Source of the DNA: Apostichopus japonicus
Taxonomy: Eukaryota > Echinodermata > Holothuroidea > Aspidochirotida > Stichopodidae
Direction of reading: 5' to 3'
NCBI RefSeq assembly: GCF_037975245.1
Contig: NC_092579.1
Span: 3,184,001-3,248,000 of the forward strand
Length of the DNA: 64,000 nt
Numbering within the stretch: the first letter of the stretch is position 1; each line of letters starts with the position of its first letter. Positions 1 to 12,340 of this stretch are shown here, piece by piece. Position numbers and translations under genes: made by a program. The notes below the pieces were generated by a model. The model worked only from the letters and a program-made list of their open reading frames with translations. It made no database searches and was not told the origin of the DNA.

Positions 1-435
1 ACTGTAATTGGGAGTAACCTCGCCAGTAGAACAGCCAGTTGGGATAATTTTCTAATGAGCTTATTATCTCAAAACATGCACCGAAGCACCTGTACTGACA
101 GTTTTAAACCTTTATAGAAACAGGATATTCACACTGCAAATTCTCCCATCATATTCCCAGTACAAGTGCTTTGAAGGGGGACATGTCCACAAGACAAATC
201 CTACTGTACGTAAAGACTAATGCACAGAGCTCTACTACTGTAGGTAAGCTCATTTCATGGTTCATGAACACTCTGAATAGATGACATTGCAAAATTGACA
301 AAAAAGACTCTGAAAGGGTCACAAACAATATATATATTGCATGAATCAAGCAGGCAGTAGCACCACACCCTGAAGTACAGTACTGTACTCCTAGTATTAA
401 TGCAATCAGGGTTGTGCTCCTAGTATGAATGCAAT

Positions 436-774
436 CAGGGACGTGCTCAGGAATATTTGAGTGCCAGGCAGGTTTGTGGTAGTGTGATCCACGTCATGGG
501 GGGGGGGGGGGCTCTCAGTGGTGGGAAAATTGAACAATTTTTGCAAATGACATATATATGCTAAGATGGCAAATGGTGCTATCTTTTTCCCTTTTCAGGT
601 GCTACTGTAACTTCTGTGTCAAATTTCACCCTTACTTTGGTATTGGAGTAATTTGTTAAATTAATCATAAAAAAATCCTTGTGCGTGCTGCTGTTCCACC
701 TCTAACTCACACCCATTCAGCATGGTACTTTCAAATGTGATCGTATTTCAAGATGCATCATCGGCAGACACCAG
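436..774. mobile_element. Remnant of TIR element plus Penelope fragment (unit A)
   Basis: Begins with the terminal sequence CAGGGACGTGCTCAGG shared with the elements at 18,102 and 35,876, and carries a G-run. It then continues into the start of the Penelope fragment ('ttcaaatgtgatcg...cagacacc'). At about 774 the sequence jumps to what lies at 19,787 in B. The rest of the Penelope fragment, the right TIR and about 490 bp of flank are therefore missing in A. Confidence 0.75.
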
Positions 775-779
775 TCCCC

Positions 780-2930
780 CCTCCTCTGGTCCATTAACAT
801 TATTATATAGCTCCGACAATATTTAATTGTCAAATTTAAATCACTTCATATCCTGGACATTTCCATAAAGCTCAGTGGATTCAGCCTTTTCCATTGCTAT
901 AAATCATTTGTGTTGCTGATCTGCATCTGATAGATTCACAAAGGATGCAGAACTTGTTCAATGTTCAATAATGTTGCCATCTCCCACGCTCATGTCATGA
1001 ATGTGTCTAAATATACTCATTGTGGTCAGTACTCTGATGCCTTTCAGGTGAGGTTTGGTTTCAGCTTAAATGTAGCTACACTGCATTTGGTAAGCAGCAG
1101 CAGTAAGAAGTAATAGGCAGCCCTACATATCACTACACTTTTGTTATCCACAGGATCTAGCACATAAATGGATTTGAAGGATCTGCTGTATTTACTTCAA
1201 GGGCGCATTTTACTGCGCAGCATGGGTTAAATTGCTTTGGAAAATGCAATGCATTGAAAAAGCGGAAAATATGTTTGTATTAAAGCCCTTCATACTTTCA
1301 TGTGGCCTACAGTACAGTATGCCTTGTGAGTACTGGAAAGTTGTATGGTAACTCACATTCAATACCCAGTAACTCACATTACTGTGTACATACACAGTAA
1401 CTGCCTATGGTAACTTGCAATACAGTTTTCAGGGACACTCGATTTTAGTGGCACATCCATATATGTTTTTAATTTTTTAACTGAAAAATTTATACTTTGT
1501 ATTGGGGGTAAAAAATTAAAAACATGTTATGTTGTGTAGCCTATGCCTTTGTGAGTACTCGAAAGTTGTATTGTAACTCACATTCCATACACATTAACCC
1601 GCATACATAAACAGTAACTCACAAACCATAAACAGTAACTCACATTACAATATTCAGTCGCCCACATATTTTTTTTAAGTTGAAATGACATAAAATTATC
1701 TTCACCAGTACATGACTGCCTACAGAAATGGTTTCCAGTGCTGTGCACCCATATGGCCATGAGAGAAATTGTAGGGAAAACAGATTCCTTATATTTTAAA
1801 CACCACAAATGTTACTATAAACATGGATTTTACTGTACTTCTATGGAAGTTGTTTTTAGTTAGCAAAACAAAGCACCGCCAAAGTTGAACTGCTTGAAAT
1901 TAAGTTCAAATTCACGATTAAAGAAAATGTGAATTTTCTATTGGAGAAAATGATAACTGTATAATATCAGAAAATGTTGATATCTTGGTCACTGTTTGTT
2001 ATCAATAACTTAAAAGAAAGAGGAAGTTCAGGAACAATTCTGAGTTTTGGGGGTCATGTCCCTGTTTGTGTGGAATCACATGTACATGCTATATGATCAT
2101 GGCCAGTTAAAGAGCCTTGGGCTTGTAACATGTCTAATTATCAACTTGCTAGTAAACAGCATCCCACTTTCAATAATTCATACTACAAGTACAATATCTT
2201 CCCACACCCTTGCCATGACCCTACCATAGGCAAACAATGATTTCTGGGGCGCACGTTGGCCTATTTATGTCCATGCTAAGACAGAATTTATTGAATGATC
2301 TGGAGATAAGGCTTTAGGCTTCTACATATCTTATTGTATTGGTATACAACATGTTTTCGCAATTTATAGTAATGGTGGTGTACTGTACAGGTGTCCATAT
2401 AACTTCGTGTAATGCCTTATGGTAAATATTAGCTGTACTGTCACAGACTGAAGTTGCCGTGTTCGTGAAAAGTGATGTAGAAGTGAAACTGTAACCACTA
2501 TTTGAATCGAATAATCCTTAATGATTAGCCAAGACTGCCACGAAAGACCTCAATTTAGTATTATGAGACACTTTTTGGGAGTATTCCAACTCGTTTAGTG
2601 GAATTATACAGTAAACTTCAACGTATGCATGAAGTTAGAGAAATTCAACTCCGGCAGTTTAACTCGGGGCATTTATAATGTACAATTCTTTCTACTTCTG
2701 GTCGAACCATCGATGAAATCACATAGCAAATGGATAGAACTAAACTATTGAGCAAAATCAGCGAGATCGTCATCACCCCAATCCTTTTAAAGTACATTTA
2801 TGCTTTTTCTATCAGTAATTTACCGTACACGATCCTAACATACCAGTTGCCCACCTACAGTTCTATACCAAGCTAAGCCTACTCTAGCAAAGGAGGACGT
2901 TGTTGCCTAAATTAACGATGTTGTCGTTAT
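780..2930. other. No gene recognised; duplicated non-coding sequence
   Basis: No convincing exon on either strand. 1,320-1,400 and 1,545-1,650 are two diverged copies of one stretch rich in GTAACTCACATTAC-type motifs, also present in unit C (35,060-35,390). Unit B lacks the part matching 1,121-1,825. Confidence 0.6.
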
Positions 2931-3025
2931 GAGAACTAATCTTCATCTAAAATTAGAGTTTCTGTTATAAGATCTGGCCTAGGTATAAGTAAATCAAGTT
3001 TGTTGTCATTCAAAACGTGATTTAC

Positions 3026-3175
3026 CTTTGTCAGGCTTCGATTTCTACCGGAAATTCGGTCGTCGACTGTTCTGTCAACACTAGACTTGCTTGGAAGGCC
3101 GTGTAGTTCTGCTTTACATGTAATACGTAATACTCTCACGGTATGGTAACCCATTGTATCATGTTTCCTTTGCAT
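3026..3175 (-). CDS. Possible first exon, unknown protein
   Basis: On the minus strand an ATG at 3,175 opens 50 codons ending at a good donor (AAAG|GTAAAT). The segment encoding HGLPSKSSVDRTVDDRISGR is recognisable in unit B (21.5 kb) and unit C (36.7 kb). In B, however, the equivalent ATG runs into a stop because of an indel, and C is also altered further along. I recognise no family. It could be an untranslated or decayed exon, or chance. Confidence 0.22.
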
Positions 3176-3543
3176 ACTGTAACAACACAAGAAAGCATGA
3201 ACGGCTCAATACGGCTCTGAGTATTGTGTGTACGCCCGGAAACACGTCGTGCTGTGGTGCACGCACAATGTTAGTTACGTTATTCGTCCATCATTGTTTG
3301 GGACAGGGCTAGTCGTATAAAGTGACAGTGAGATTTACCTATGTTAATTTGTGTATTTGTTTGTCATGGTAAATTGGTTAAAGTTTGGATGAATGAAAGT
3401 TTTTTGCAGCACTTTAAGGTCAAACTGGTAACGTGATTGTGCTTTTATTTTTATTTCTCGAGGGAACGTTATTATACAAACCAAGCTTATAATATAGGCC
3501 TAGTTCGAGTGCCTCGACTTGTTTACTTCGTTCTTCCCCATGT

Positions 3544-4085
3544 TGTATGTATGTATGTATGTATGTATGTATGTATGTATGTATGTATGTATGTATGTAT
3601 GTATGTATGTATGTATGTATGTATGTATGTATGTATGTATGTATGTATGTATGTATGTATGCGTGTATGCGTGTATGCGTGTATGCGTGTATGCGTGTAT
3701 GCGTGTATGCGTGTATGCGTGTATGCGTGTATGCGTGTATGCGTGTATGCGTGTATGCGTGTATGCGTGTATGCGTGTATGCGTGTATGCGTGTATGCGT
3801 GTATGCGTGTATGCGTGTATGCGTGTATGCGTGTATGCGTGTATGCGTGTATGCGTGTATGCGTGTATGCGTGTATGCGTGTATGCGTGTATGCGTGTAT
3901 GCGTGTATGCGTGTATGCGTGTATGCGTGTATGCGTGTATGCGTGTATGCGTGTATGCGTGTATGCGTGTATGCGTGTATGCGTGTATGCGTGTATGCGT
4001 GTATGCGTGTATGCGTGTATGCGTGTATGCGTGTATGCGTGTATGCGTGTATGCGTGTATGCGTGTATGCGTGTATGCGTGTGTA

Positions 4086-4116
<31 letters not shown>

Positions 4117-4117
4117 G
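3544..4117. repeat. TATG microsatellite and TATGCGTG satellite
   Basis: About 117 bp of perfect TATG repeats (3,544-3,660) pass directly into about 52 copies of the 8-mer GCGTGTAT (3,661-4,080), then a TG run and ATGT repeats. The 8-mer looks like two TATG units with one point change that then spread. The block is absent at the same place in units B (22,018) and C (37,195). It is therefore an A-specific expansion inside an insertion of roughly 765 bp that ends with CCTTGAACAACA-type short repeats at about 4,307. Confidence 0.95.
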
Positions 4118-4829
4118 ATCTTCCCGCAAGCAGGAACTCGCGAAAGAAGCCATGGAGGCTTGTAGACTCGCAAGCTGACCGAAGCCAATCTCTCGGCACA
4201 CATCCATTTAACGTCCATGTCAGGAAGTTGTTATTGAACAACACCCTTGAACAACACCCTTGAACACCCTTGAACACCCTTGAACAACACCCTTGCCCTT
4301 GTTGTTTCTACCCCTTCCTTTCCTCCACCCCTTCCCTTATTCCAATCACCGGCCCGTTATATATTTGTTACTTAGTCACTATGGTCAAAATGGGCCCACC
4401 TATATGAACATTTTATTTAAGTCAATCTCTCAACTTAGCAGGATATATATTTCGGATTGCGTTATATGAGTTGCCCGTACTCAGTATACAAGTGAAAGAC
4501 TACAACCGTTGAAAATTTCAAGGAAAGAGTCATATGAATGCGATGAACAAATATTTTCTGCAATATTTAATTCATTATGAGAGTGAAAAGTTTACCTTCC
4601 GGTCGAACAGTTTGCACTGACAACCATTTTATACGACCACAAATTGAAGAATGCATTTACCTATATGATCAAAATTTGCAATAAATGTGTTGCAGTAGAG
4701 GAAGAAGACAATATAAGCACTCAATGTTTTGTTTAATAATGATTATGACGTGAGAGAAAATTGCAGAATAATATTATTTGAAAATTGATGTTATATTTTG
4801 TAATGTGATGGCAATTTTAACGTTTTTTC

Positions 4830-5275
4830 CACAGGCTAACTCACTACTTTGGCCTGGACCAATTTGTGGAACACCAAGAAAAAGTTCAAATCATTAATCC
4901 AAGCTGCTTCACCTATAGCAGAAGCGAATCAGTTCGAGTTGCCAAGAACTCTAAAGCTCTGAAGAAGAGGTGGATAGTGAAATTGAATACCAGGGTGGAG
5001 ATAGAAGGGAAATGCCTGTAGAACAGGAACATAAGTATGGTATAAATCATACATTCACTGGACTCATCTCATTTCAAATTTTCTCTCATTGTGTTTCTCC
5101 TCTTGAAACCTGTCAGTCGTGCTGGTTTTCACTTTTAGTCTATCTGGAGTATGTAATCATTCAATTAAAGATATCACTCAAAGCTATCTTCTGTCGGCTC
5201 ACGAAAACTGCAAACGTGTGTTTCCTTGTAAATTTGTCTTTTCTCTTTTCCAGGGATTGCCTGAAGAATTGAAGT
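4830..5275 (+). CDS. Exon-like segments, possibly upstream PSMD12-like exons
   Basis: After a clear acceptor (tttttccacag) a frame reads LTHYFGLDQFVEHQE..., kept in B (22,547) and C (about 37,722) with changes. I do not recognise that part. About 110 bp later the frame KKRWIVKLNTRVE resembles the KRW...NRVVE segment that precedes the conserved NIRxxAKYYTRI block of PSMD12/Rpn5, and that block sits downstream at 5,890. In C the frame has stops. This is probably part of the same decayed gene, and the exon borders are uncertain. Confidence 0.35.
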
Positions 5276-5889
5276 GATAGCAGCAAGTCTGTAACATTTA
5301 TAAAATAGAACGGAAGGATGGGTCGGCGAGGGCAACCTAGTTACCGGTGTGCTTTCTCATTCGGAAAAGGGAAAGAAGCAACGGGTAGATTTTAGAATAA
5401 GTAGTAGAACATGTAAGTTATTTTAACTGCAGGAATAACAAACATTGTCAATATCATGTTTGTTGAGTCACCAGACCAACTTCCACATGTGCATCTATTT
5501 CCCTTTTTTACACAAGTTATTACTTTTGACAATGTAACCTTCGGCCGAATCCCAAGAAGGCAATTATGGACAATTATGATCAGCTCGTTTTAATCTATCA
5601 ATATTCATTACCTAATTTACATTTTATTTGTCTGTCACATGTTTTTGAATGCCTACTTTCTTTGCAAACATTTACTGCAAGAAGACCAGCAATAGTTCAC
5701 ATGATTTAGTTTGCTGATTAACTTGATACCCATAAGCCCGGCCCCTTGTAAATTTATTTCAAATATGAAAAAGTGACTCAGTGTCAGGAAAGAAGTTGTG
5801 TAACGACCCCCCCCCCCAACCCAAGCCCCCCCAAAAAACTCCTAGATGAGAATTTCTAGAGCCACTGTCAATGTTTTGATTTTTTTCAG

Positions 5890-6245
5890 AATATTCGAGT
5901 AATTGCCAAGTATTACACCAGGATCAGCATGGAGGGGATGGTTGAACTGGTGAAATAAATATGGAAGTAATATTATTTCGTCTTAATAACATGAGATTTA
6001 GCCTGAAAAGTCCTTTAATTTGTTCTTTGATGGAAGCTGAATAGTTTCTTTCAAACTTAGTAGTCAAGAAGACGGTACTTGCAAAAGTGGACCGTCTAGC
6101 CGGTATCATTCACTTCACAGCACACAGAGATCCCAACGAGGTCCTTATTGCTTGGTGCAACAATCTGAATGAACTCATGCAGCTTGTGAATGAAACCACA
6201 CACCTTATCAACAAGGAAGAAATGCTGCACCAATTCACTAATTAG
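5890..6245 (+). pseudogene. PSMD12/Rpn5-like C-terminal exons, decayed (copy A)
   Basis: PSMD12 (Rpn5) is a PCI-domain scaffold subunit of the 26S proteasome lid. After an acceptor (ttttttcag) 5,890-5,949 encodes NIRVIAKYYTRISMEGMVEL, matching the conserved block before the end of the PCI domain. At 6,045-6,242 an open stretch of 66 codons contains [19 protein letters not shown] and [16 protein letters not shown], closely matching the family's C terminus, and ends at TAG (6,243). Immediately upstream of FLSN an in-frame TAG (6,042) falls where the family has coding sequence. The expected link between the two blocks is missing or garbled, and no other PSMD12 exons were certain. The same TAG occurs in copy B, so decay probably preceded the duplication. 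A functional exon using the acceptor at 6,060 is less likely but not excluded. Confidence 0.8.
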
Positions 6246-6679
6246 AGGCATAGACAACGAACGATGCGTTCACCTCTAGGTATCAACAAAGGTTAGCTGT
6301 ACGATGTATTTTACATGTCATTGAAACAGACCAAAGCATCTGCCGCCGTGTAAAATATGCTCTTGAACTTTGCGCATGCAACAATTGAGGAACTACTTTC
6401 AATCCACACCAAAATCAATTGGGTGACTCTGCATGGTCAATCAATGAGGACTTTTACCCTTATTAATCATGGATGATCTTTTGTTCTGAAAAAAATCAAT
6501 ATGCAAGTAAACGCAGTGATTTGTGAAGCATATTCACCAAGATGGTATTGTTAGTTGCAAATAAGATTTCCATGTAGTTAAAAGTTGTTTGGTTATCAAA
6601 GCTTTCTTGCGGTGATATAAAAGGCATACATACGTAAATCTAAAATATTATGTAGGGGCGTTTACAAAGGCATTTTCAG

Positions 6680-6856
6680 AATTTAGAGAAGGCTGCACCC
6701 TCTGCCGAAGCTCCAATAATAAAAAGGACCAACTGCACCTGCAAGGACTCTGTGTTCATTGGTCGAGATCCTGAACCTATGACCGTTTACGGTGCATTTG
6801 CGTACAAAGTTTGCGGCATGTTAGATGGACTCACAGTTAACTTTTCAACTTGCTGA
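6680..6856 (+). CDS. Conserved exon-like ORF, unknown (copy A)
   Basis: Follows an acceptor (gcattttcag) and reads 58 codons to TGA. It contains the Cys-rich stretch NCTCKDSVFIGRDPEPM and AYKVCGMLDGL. Copy B (24,811) keeps the frame over most of this with mainly single-residue changes, then differs at the 3' end. I do not recognise the family. It may be a terminal exon or a remnant. Confidence 0.3.
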   Translation, partial: NLEKAAPSAEAPIIKRTNCTCKDSVFIGRDPEPMTVYGAFAYKVCGMLDGLTVNFSTC

Positions 6857-6859
6857 ATT

Positions 6860-9500
6860 AACTTGTAAAATAGTTACCAGAATTTCATTTATTTTGTATA
6901 ATTTCTAATGTAAATATTTACTTGATCTATGGGAACTTTGATATTCAGAAAACAGATAACAAATTTCAAATCGCTTTTGTCACTTGTGAATGGTGAAACT
7001 TGAATGGTCCATGGTGAAACTTGTGAATGGTGGAATTGCTTTTAATGCATCTGCTCGGATGACCTTTCTGTACAAATGGCAAGGGCTTTTTCACGACGAC
7101 CATCTTTGTAAGGAGGAAGAGCGTCACAGAAGCTCTAACATTGTGTAGGTGTGCTGACCAATCTGGAAGCAGCTAATCATTTTCGAGTTTTTTAAAAGGC
7201 CGAGACTGAATTTTGTTTGTTTAATTTAAACATATTACATGATTTCCTCTAACTTGTACTCAGGTAAATCAAACTTGCACTATTTCCTTGAATAATGTGA
7301 CTGGAAAGCCATAATCTGCACGTTTAGTATAATGTGCTCCACAGATTTAGAAGATAATATGATTACATTCATTTAAGGATTTTTAATATTGACTATTCCA
7401 ACTTAAGAGTGATGTCTGTCAGATCCGTCTCATTTTCTTCATTTGGGGCTGTAAATGTAAATTGATAATTTAAAAACATCTTTGTTTTTTCTCAGATTAA
7501 CCGTTAGAATTATGTCAATTTTTGTCAGAGTAAACATTTGTATAATGTCCATGCCAGTCTGTTTTCCTTCTTTTGCTCCCGTTTTTCTTTTTGTAACATG
7601 AATAGAGTAACTTTTCAAATGTCAATGTGGGAAGGGGAGGGGGACTGAGGCTGGATAAAGATCACCCCCTTCACCCCTTACATACGTGACTGTTATCCAC
7701 ACTTTATGAGATCATCCATTCCCAGCTGTATAGGTGTGCCAGAATGAGACCACAACTTGTTGAGGATCCAGTGCCAGATAAACTCTCTTCAGGGCCTTAA
7801 AGTAGCATTTTGAGTTTTGTCGCCGTTTTCCACTTTTTTGACAAGTCCATCAAGTTTTTTTTACATATATCAATCACAAAACAGCAAACTAAATTATTAG
7901 CCAAGTTTTTTCCTTGCCAAAAGCATTAATTGGCAAGTAATTAAGGACATTTGCAGATAATGAGAAAATTGTTTACCGACAAATTCCACATTTTATATCA
8001 TCGCATACAGTTCCCCCAACCCACTAGTTTGAATCTAACAATCAGAGATGCAGATTTAGTTATGAGCCGTTGCTAACAATAGTTTCAAACGTCAAGTTGG
8101 TAACTTGGTACAACCAGCGAGCTGGATTCTAACAGCTCCCTGGTACAACTGCCATAGACAATCTACACAAATCAAGCATGGTGTTGTATTACGTATTGGC
8201 CAATGACGTTCGTAGCTTTTAAATATTCATTTTATGGGCAAGGTTTATTTGGATCCCAACGGAAAATATCTTCGAGAAAAACAAAGTTGTAAATTGTTTC
8301 GACTTTTATGCCACCATTTGAAGTAAGATTTGCATAGATAAGCTAGTATATGTTATGTATATCGTTATGGCATCGTGGAATCAGTGAGGTTGAGAACAAT
8401 TATAGAAATGGACGCAAAATGCTACTTTAAGGCAATGAATTTTAACTCTCTTTCTCACCGCCCCACCCCCTCCGCCTCCCCCAGCCTCCACAACCCAGGT
8501 TTGCAGGTACAACCAGAAAGATAAAGTTGATATGCCTTGCTTGGAAATATTCACGGTTGCCACCAGGCACTTCCACCATCTGCTGATGAGATAATCCAGC
8601 ACCGGCATGACTAGTGGAGTTACAGTCCGTCAGGGGAATTAGTCAACAAGTGTGCTGTACGTCAGAAGAATTATCCAGAAAATTGAGAATTGGCCAGAAA
8701 ATTGACCTCAACAGAAAGCTGGTTAGGTCATAATTACATGTCCATATGGACATTCCTTTAATATGATTAAGTCTCTACTATTAAAAACATCAAAATTACA
8801 AACTCATGCAAAATAAAGTATCCAAACATAATTTATTCATTTTCCTTTCTATACCGTAGCAGGGAGAAAAAACATTGAAATTAAGAATGTGAAGTGACCA
8901 TTTATATGATTAGTTAATGTTGAAATATCATAGCAGTAACATAAAGAAAAATTAGTGACTACAAAAGTCAGTGAGTGAAAGAGTGTCTTAGGTATAGATA
9001 AATAGAGCTTTGATAAATAAAAAATTCCATTCATAACCATATTCTTATCTGCCATTTGCAAATAAGTTAAGGTTCCATTTCTGGCTTTACACAAAAATAG
9101 CAAATTTATGTAACATGCGATATGTTCAGTCATGAAGAATATTAAAAATAAAAATAATCAGCCTGTAGAATTTGCAATGGTATAAGTAAAAGCAAAATGC
9201 TTAAAAGCTGCCTTTCGTGTTAAGTTTCGTCGCAATTGATCTATAAAGGTACTTTGAAACATTGTTATGGTTTTATATGTGGTAACTTTGTGTGTCCCAC
9301 AACTTTATATTATTTACTCTGTCCTTACTGTCGTCCTTTTAAAGAACATTCTTTTCTTTTTAGCATCGCAAAGTTACCGTACAACCATTCTACTTTAGTC
9401 AACTATTAAATATACAATTAAACAAAAAGCTTGAAAATGAGACAAGTTTAAAATGCTGAATCACCATTTAATTTGTAAGACAAATTTTCCAGATAAGACT
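6860..9500. other. No gene recognised; duplicated non-coding sequence
   Basis: No exon I can support. Contains G/C homopolymer runs (7,630; 8,460). At about 8,640-8,672 it has one copy of the ATGCAGTACGTCAGGAGAATTAGTC-type motif that is expanded in unit B. Confidence 0.55.
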
Positions 9501-9504
9501 AGAC

Positions 9505-9792
9505 TGTTAATAATGTGCAGCCAAGATGAATCTAGCAGACGACATTCTCAGCTCGACAAGCTAAGAGGGCATCTAATTATATGCAAATATACCATGATGA
9601 GGTCGCCATGGTAACCAGGTTTAACCTTACCCAAATTTACAGCTCATATGCCTGCATATTCAACCTGTCTCATCACAGAGGATATAAAACTGGTGGCTTT
9701 TGGCATAATATGGTTCTTTGACTCAGCCTGCTCTGTCATATAAACTCCTTGTCTCCTCTACTCTATATATTTTATACTCTGAAGTAAAAACA
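9505..9792 (+). mobile_element. LTR-like block (copy A)
   Basis: Starts TGTTAATAATG and ends GTAAAAACA (TG...CA). It carries an octamer ATGCAAAT (9,581), an RFX X-box-like palindrome GTCGCCATGGTAAC (9,602-9,615), a TATA box (9,683) and a pyrimidine-rich 3' part. It lies 1.1 kb upstream of retropepsin-like sequence on the same strand, as a 5' LTR would. No second LTR or primer-binding site was found, so this is an inference from layout. Confidence 0.45.
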
Positions 9793-10937
9793 TTTTAATT
9801 TTAAAAACATTGTAAAAGTTTGTGCAGTACAAAAGTGCATGATGGGAACAATATTGGTTTAAAATTGGTACTTTACCTAAGCTTAATTATCAAATACTGA
9901 GGCCTGTTACATACAGTAAGGGACTACTGTACCAATTTCAGAACGGTTTTACTTTTAACTAATTTCGATACAACAATCTAGGTACATATAATTATCATCA
10001 CCAAGTGATTGGGTTAACTTTTCCCTGATTTCAAACCTGGCACAAACAATTCATTTGAAAGACATTTGAAAGATGACATATCTTGCAATTTGAAAGATGG
10101 CACATGTGCACTTGTAGAAACAAACCAATTACTCAAATGGGTGTTATGTTCAGGTGATTTGTATGATTTATATCAACTGGGCAGAGTATCCGGTTCCATC
10201 ATATAACCATATGTCACCCGTATGAACTCTTCCAAATCTAGGTCAGATACTGATCAGTTCAGAAATGTGAACTGTTGGTAGGAGGGGGAGGGGGAGGGCA
10301 CATTTTCAATAGTACTGTGCACTTCCTTTAAAGTATATATGGGGTGGTAGGGGGTCCAAAGGAACAGAAGGGATAATGACTTATTCTATTACAACATGTT
10401 CCCTGTAATTTCATCACAGACTAGAAAAGAGACTAGTGAAAAGCCTCTCACTAAATGATGCTCTCAGCAACCAATGCAGTTATAGCACATGTCATCAAAC
10501 TATTCTGTGACTTAGGTACCAACTTCAAAACAAAGGATTCTAAAGCTTAGCATGATTATGCAGAGATATATTTTATTTTTGGGTGGTGATGGAGTAAGGT
10601 AGGGGGGGGGGTGGGGTACAGATGTAAACCTGTATTTTTGGCACTTTTGGCATACAATGGAGTGCAGAGCCATCTTGTGAAGGTGCCATCTTTTTTTAGT
10701 AAAGAGTTCACGTGTGTAAGGAAGCTTTAAAAAGTAAGACCAATTTGCATGGTAGCAGAGCTTAATTCCGTCTCAGAGTACCAACAGCAAAGGTACTGGC
10801 CAGGAAGATCGAAATATACCTAGACTACTAAACCTGCCACAGATGGATATTCACAGGACAGTATACCTCGTAAAAATCTCTGAAATGGATATGGAAAAAA
10901 ACAAAATGTGCCATCTGCCAATCTATCTGTTCACTCA

Positions 10938-11530
10938 GCCAAAAATGATGAGAACAATAAAATTAATATTCTTATGGCTGGAGCCTTTGGGGCTGCGGTT
11001 ATTGACTCTGTATGTACCAAGACGGTCTGCAGTAGAAACTGGCTAAATGAATACACAAGCAAACTTGTAGAGGAAGAGAAATATGTTTCCCGACCTGGAA
11101 GTTCCAATTTGGTGATGGAGTTTTAATGTATTTTGTCTAGTGATAACGTAATCATCCCAGCTGTCATTGGTGATACCCTTTCTAACATCTCCACAGAAGC
11201 GGTCGATTACAACATCTCTTTGCTTTTAAGCAAAGAATCACTAAAACGGGCTGATACCATCCTTGATCTGAAGAAGGACAAGCCTTTGATGTTAGGGAAA
11301 CCGGTAACCTTAGACTTCACATCCAGCAGTCATTACTGTGTGAGTTTACGAAACAATAACTTGTGTAAGAAAGATTTGTCTAATGATGCGCTGCTTGAAA
11401 ACAGTGATGATCCAATCGAAGTACTGGAGGTTGTTAACCCAAAATTTGCTGATAAACCTTGTTTATCTTTAAACATAGTGAGTTTAGCACTAGTTGCATA
11501 TTCAACATTAGACCTCAGGCACAAAAGATG
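10938..11530 (+). pseudogene. Retropepsin-like fragment of an LTR retrotransposon (copy A)
   Basis: The frame reads AAVIDSVCTKTVCSRNWLNEY, the pattern of a retroelement aspartic protease whose catalytic Asp lies in D-[ST]-x-C. Next comes an FGDG motif in another frame (frameshift near 11,106), then IPAVIGDT, LLLSKESLKRADTILDL and a block ending SSHYCVSL (11,133-11,528). Frameshifts and stops break the reading frame, and neither reverse transcriptase nor integrase is present. Copy B (29,203) retains the less altered catalytic motif DTACTKTVC. Confidence 0.7.
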
Positions 11531-11559
11531 ATTCCAGATAAATTTCGCTAGAATAAAAT

Positions 11560-12330
11560 TCTACCATAAAATTTGCACATAGTTTGACATATTGCATAAA
11601 TATATACATATAAAAAAAATTATTATCAGGAACACATATACACACCTTTTAAAATGTTATGCCTTTATATCAATTTATACTTCCATAAACATAAAACATT
11701 CCCCCCCCCCAAAAAAAAGTATATGTTTATAAATATTACAAGGGCAGGAATACTTAAAAAAAATATTAAGACCATTAAAAAAGTTGGGAAGATTTTTATA
11801 GCTTCAGGGGTTCAATCAAGAGAGTTCAATGCTAATCATTGTATTCAATGTCATCAAATTGATACGAAAACCACCAGAATTGCACCATTTTTAAAAATCC
11901 AACAAACAAAATTATATACCTTCTAAAAAAACACGAGAATAAGCATACATTTTGCAAATGGTCTTTGCATTTTACAGCAACTATGAAAATCATTTCCTTG
12001 CCTGTGAGTTCTTATTGTCTCTCAGAACATCAGAATAAACTGGCTTTCTGAAAAATAAGCTTTTTGAAAGTCATAAGCATCCTAAACTTGAAGGTTGTAC
12101 AAGTAATACTCTAGTTTTAATTATTAGGCGTGAAAAGTAGCTATGATTGAGATTATTTAGTTAGTATATCAAAAGGCTATAATCTATACATCGTTTGCAC
12201 ATTTTATCAATTTAAACTAATAAGAATGGATACAAATGCCGTCAATTAAATAAAGGTTTATATGCTAAATGGAACACTGAAGGATACAGAATATATATAC
12301 ACATAGGGTAAAAGTGTACAATGGAACAAT
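11560..12330. other. AT-rich spacer, no gene recognised
   Basis: AT-rich, with short homopolymers. It is the 3' flank of the LITAF gene on the minus strand. Confidence 0.55.
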
Positions 12331-12340
12331 GAAACGCACT

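Noticed and set aside
3420-4277. Long ORFs on both strands encoding MYVC/MRVC and IHTY/RIHA repeats
   Set aside because: Pure translation of the TATG and TATGCGTG arrays. Open in several frames on both strands, and absent from units B and C.
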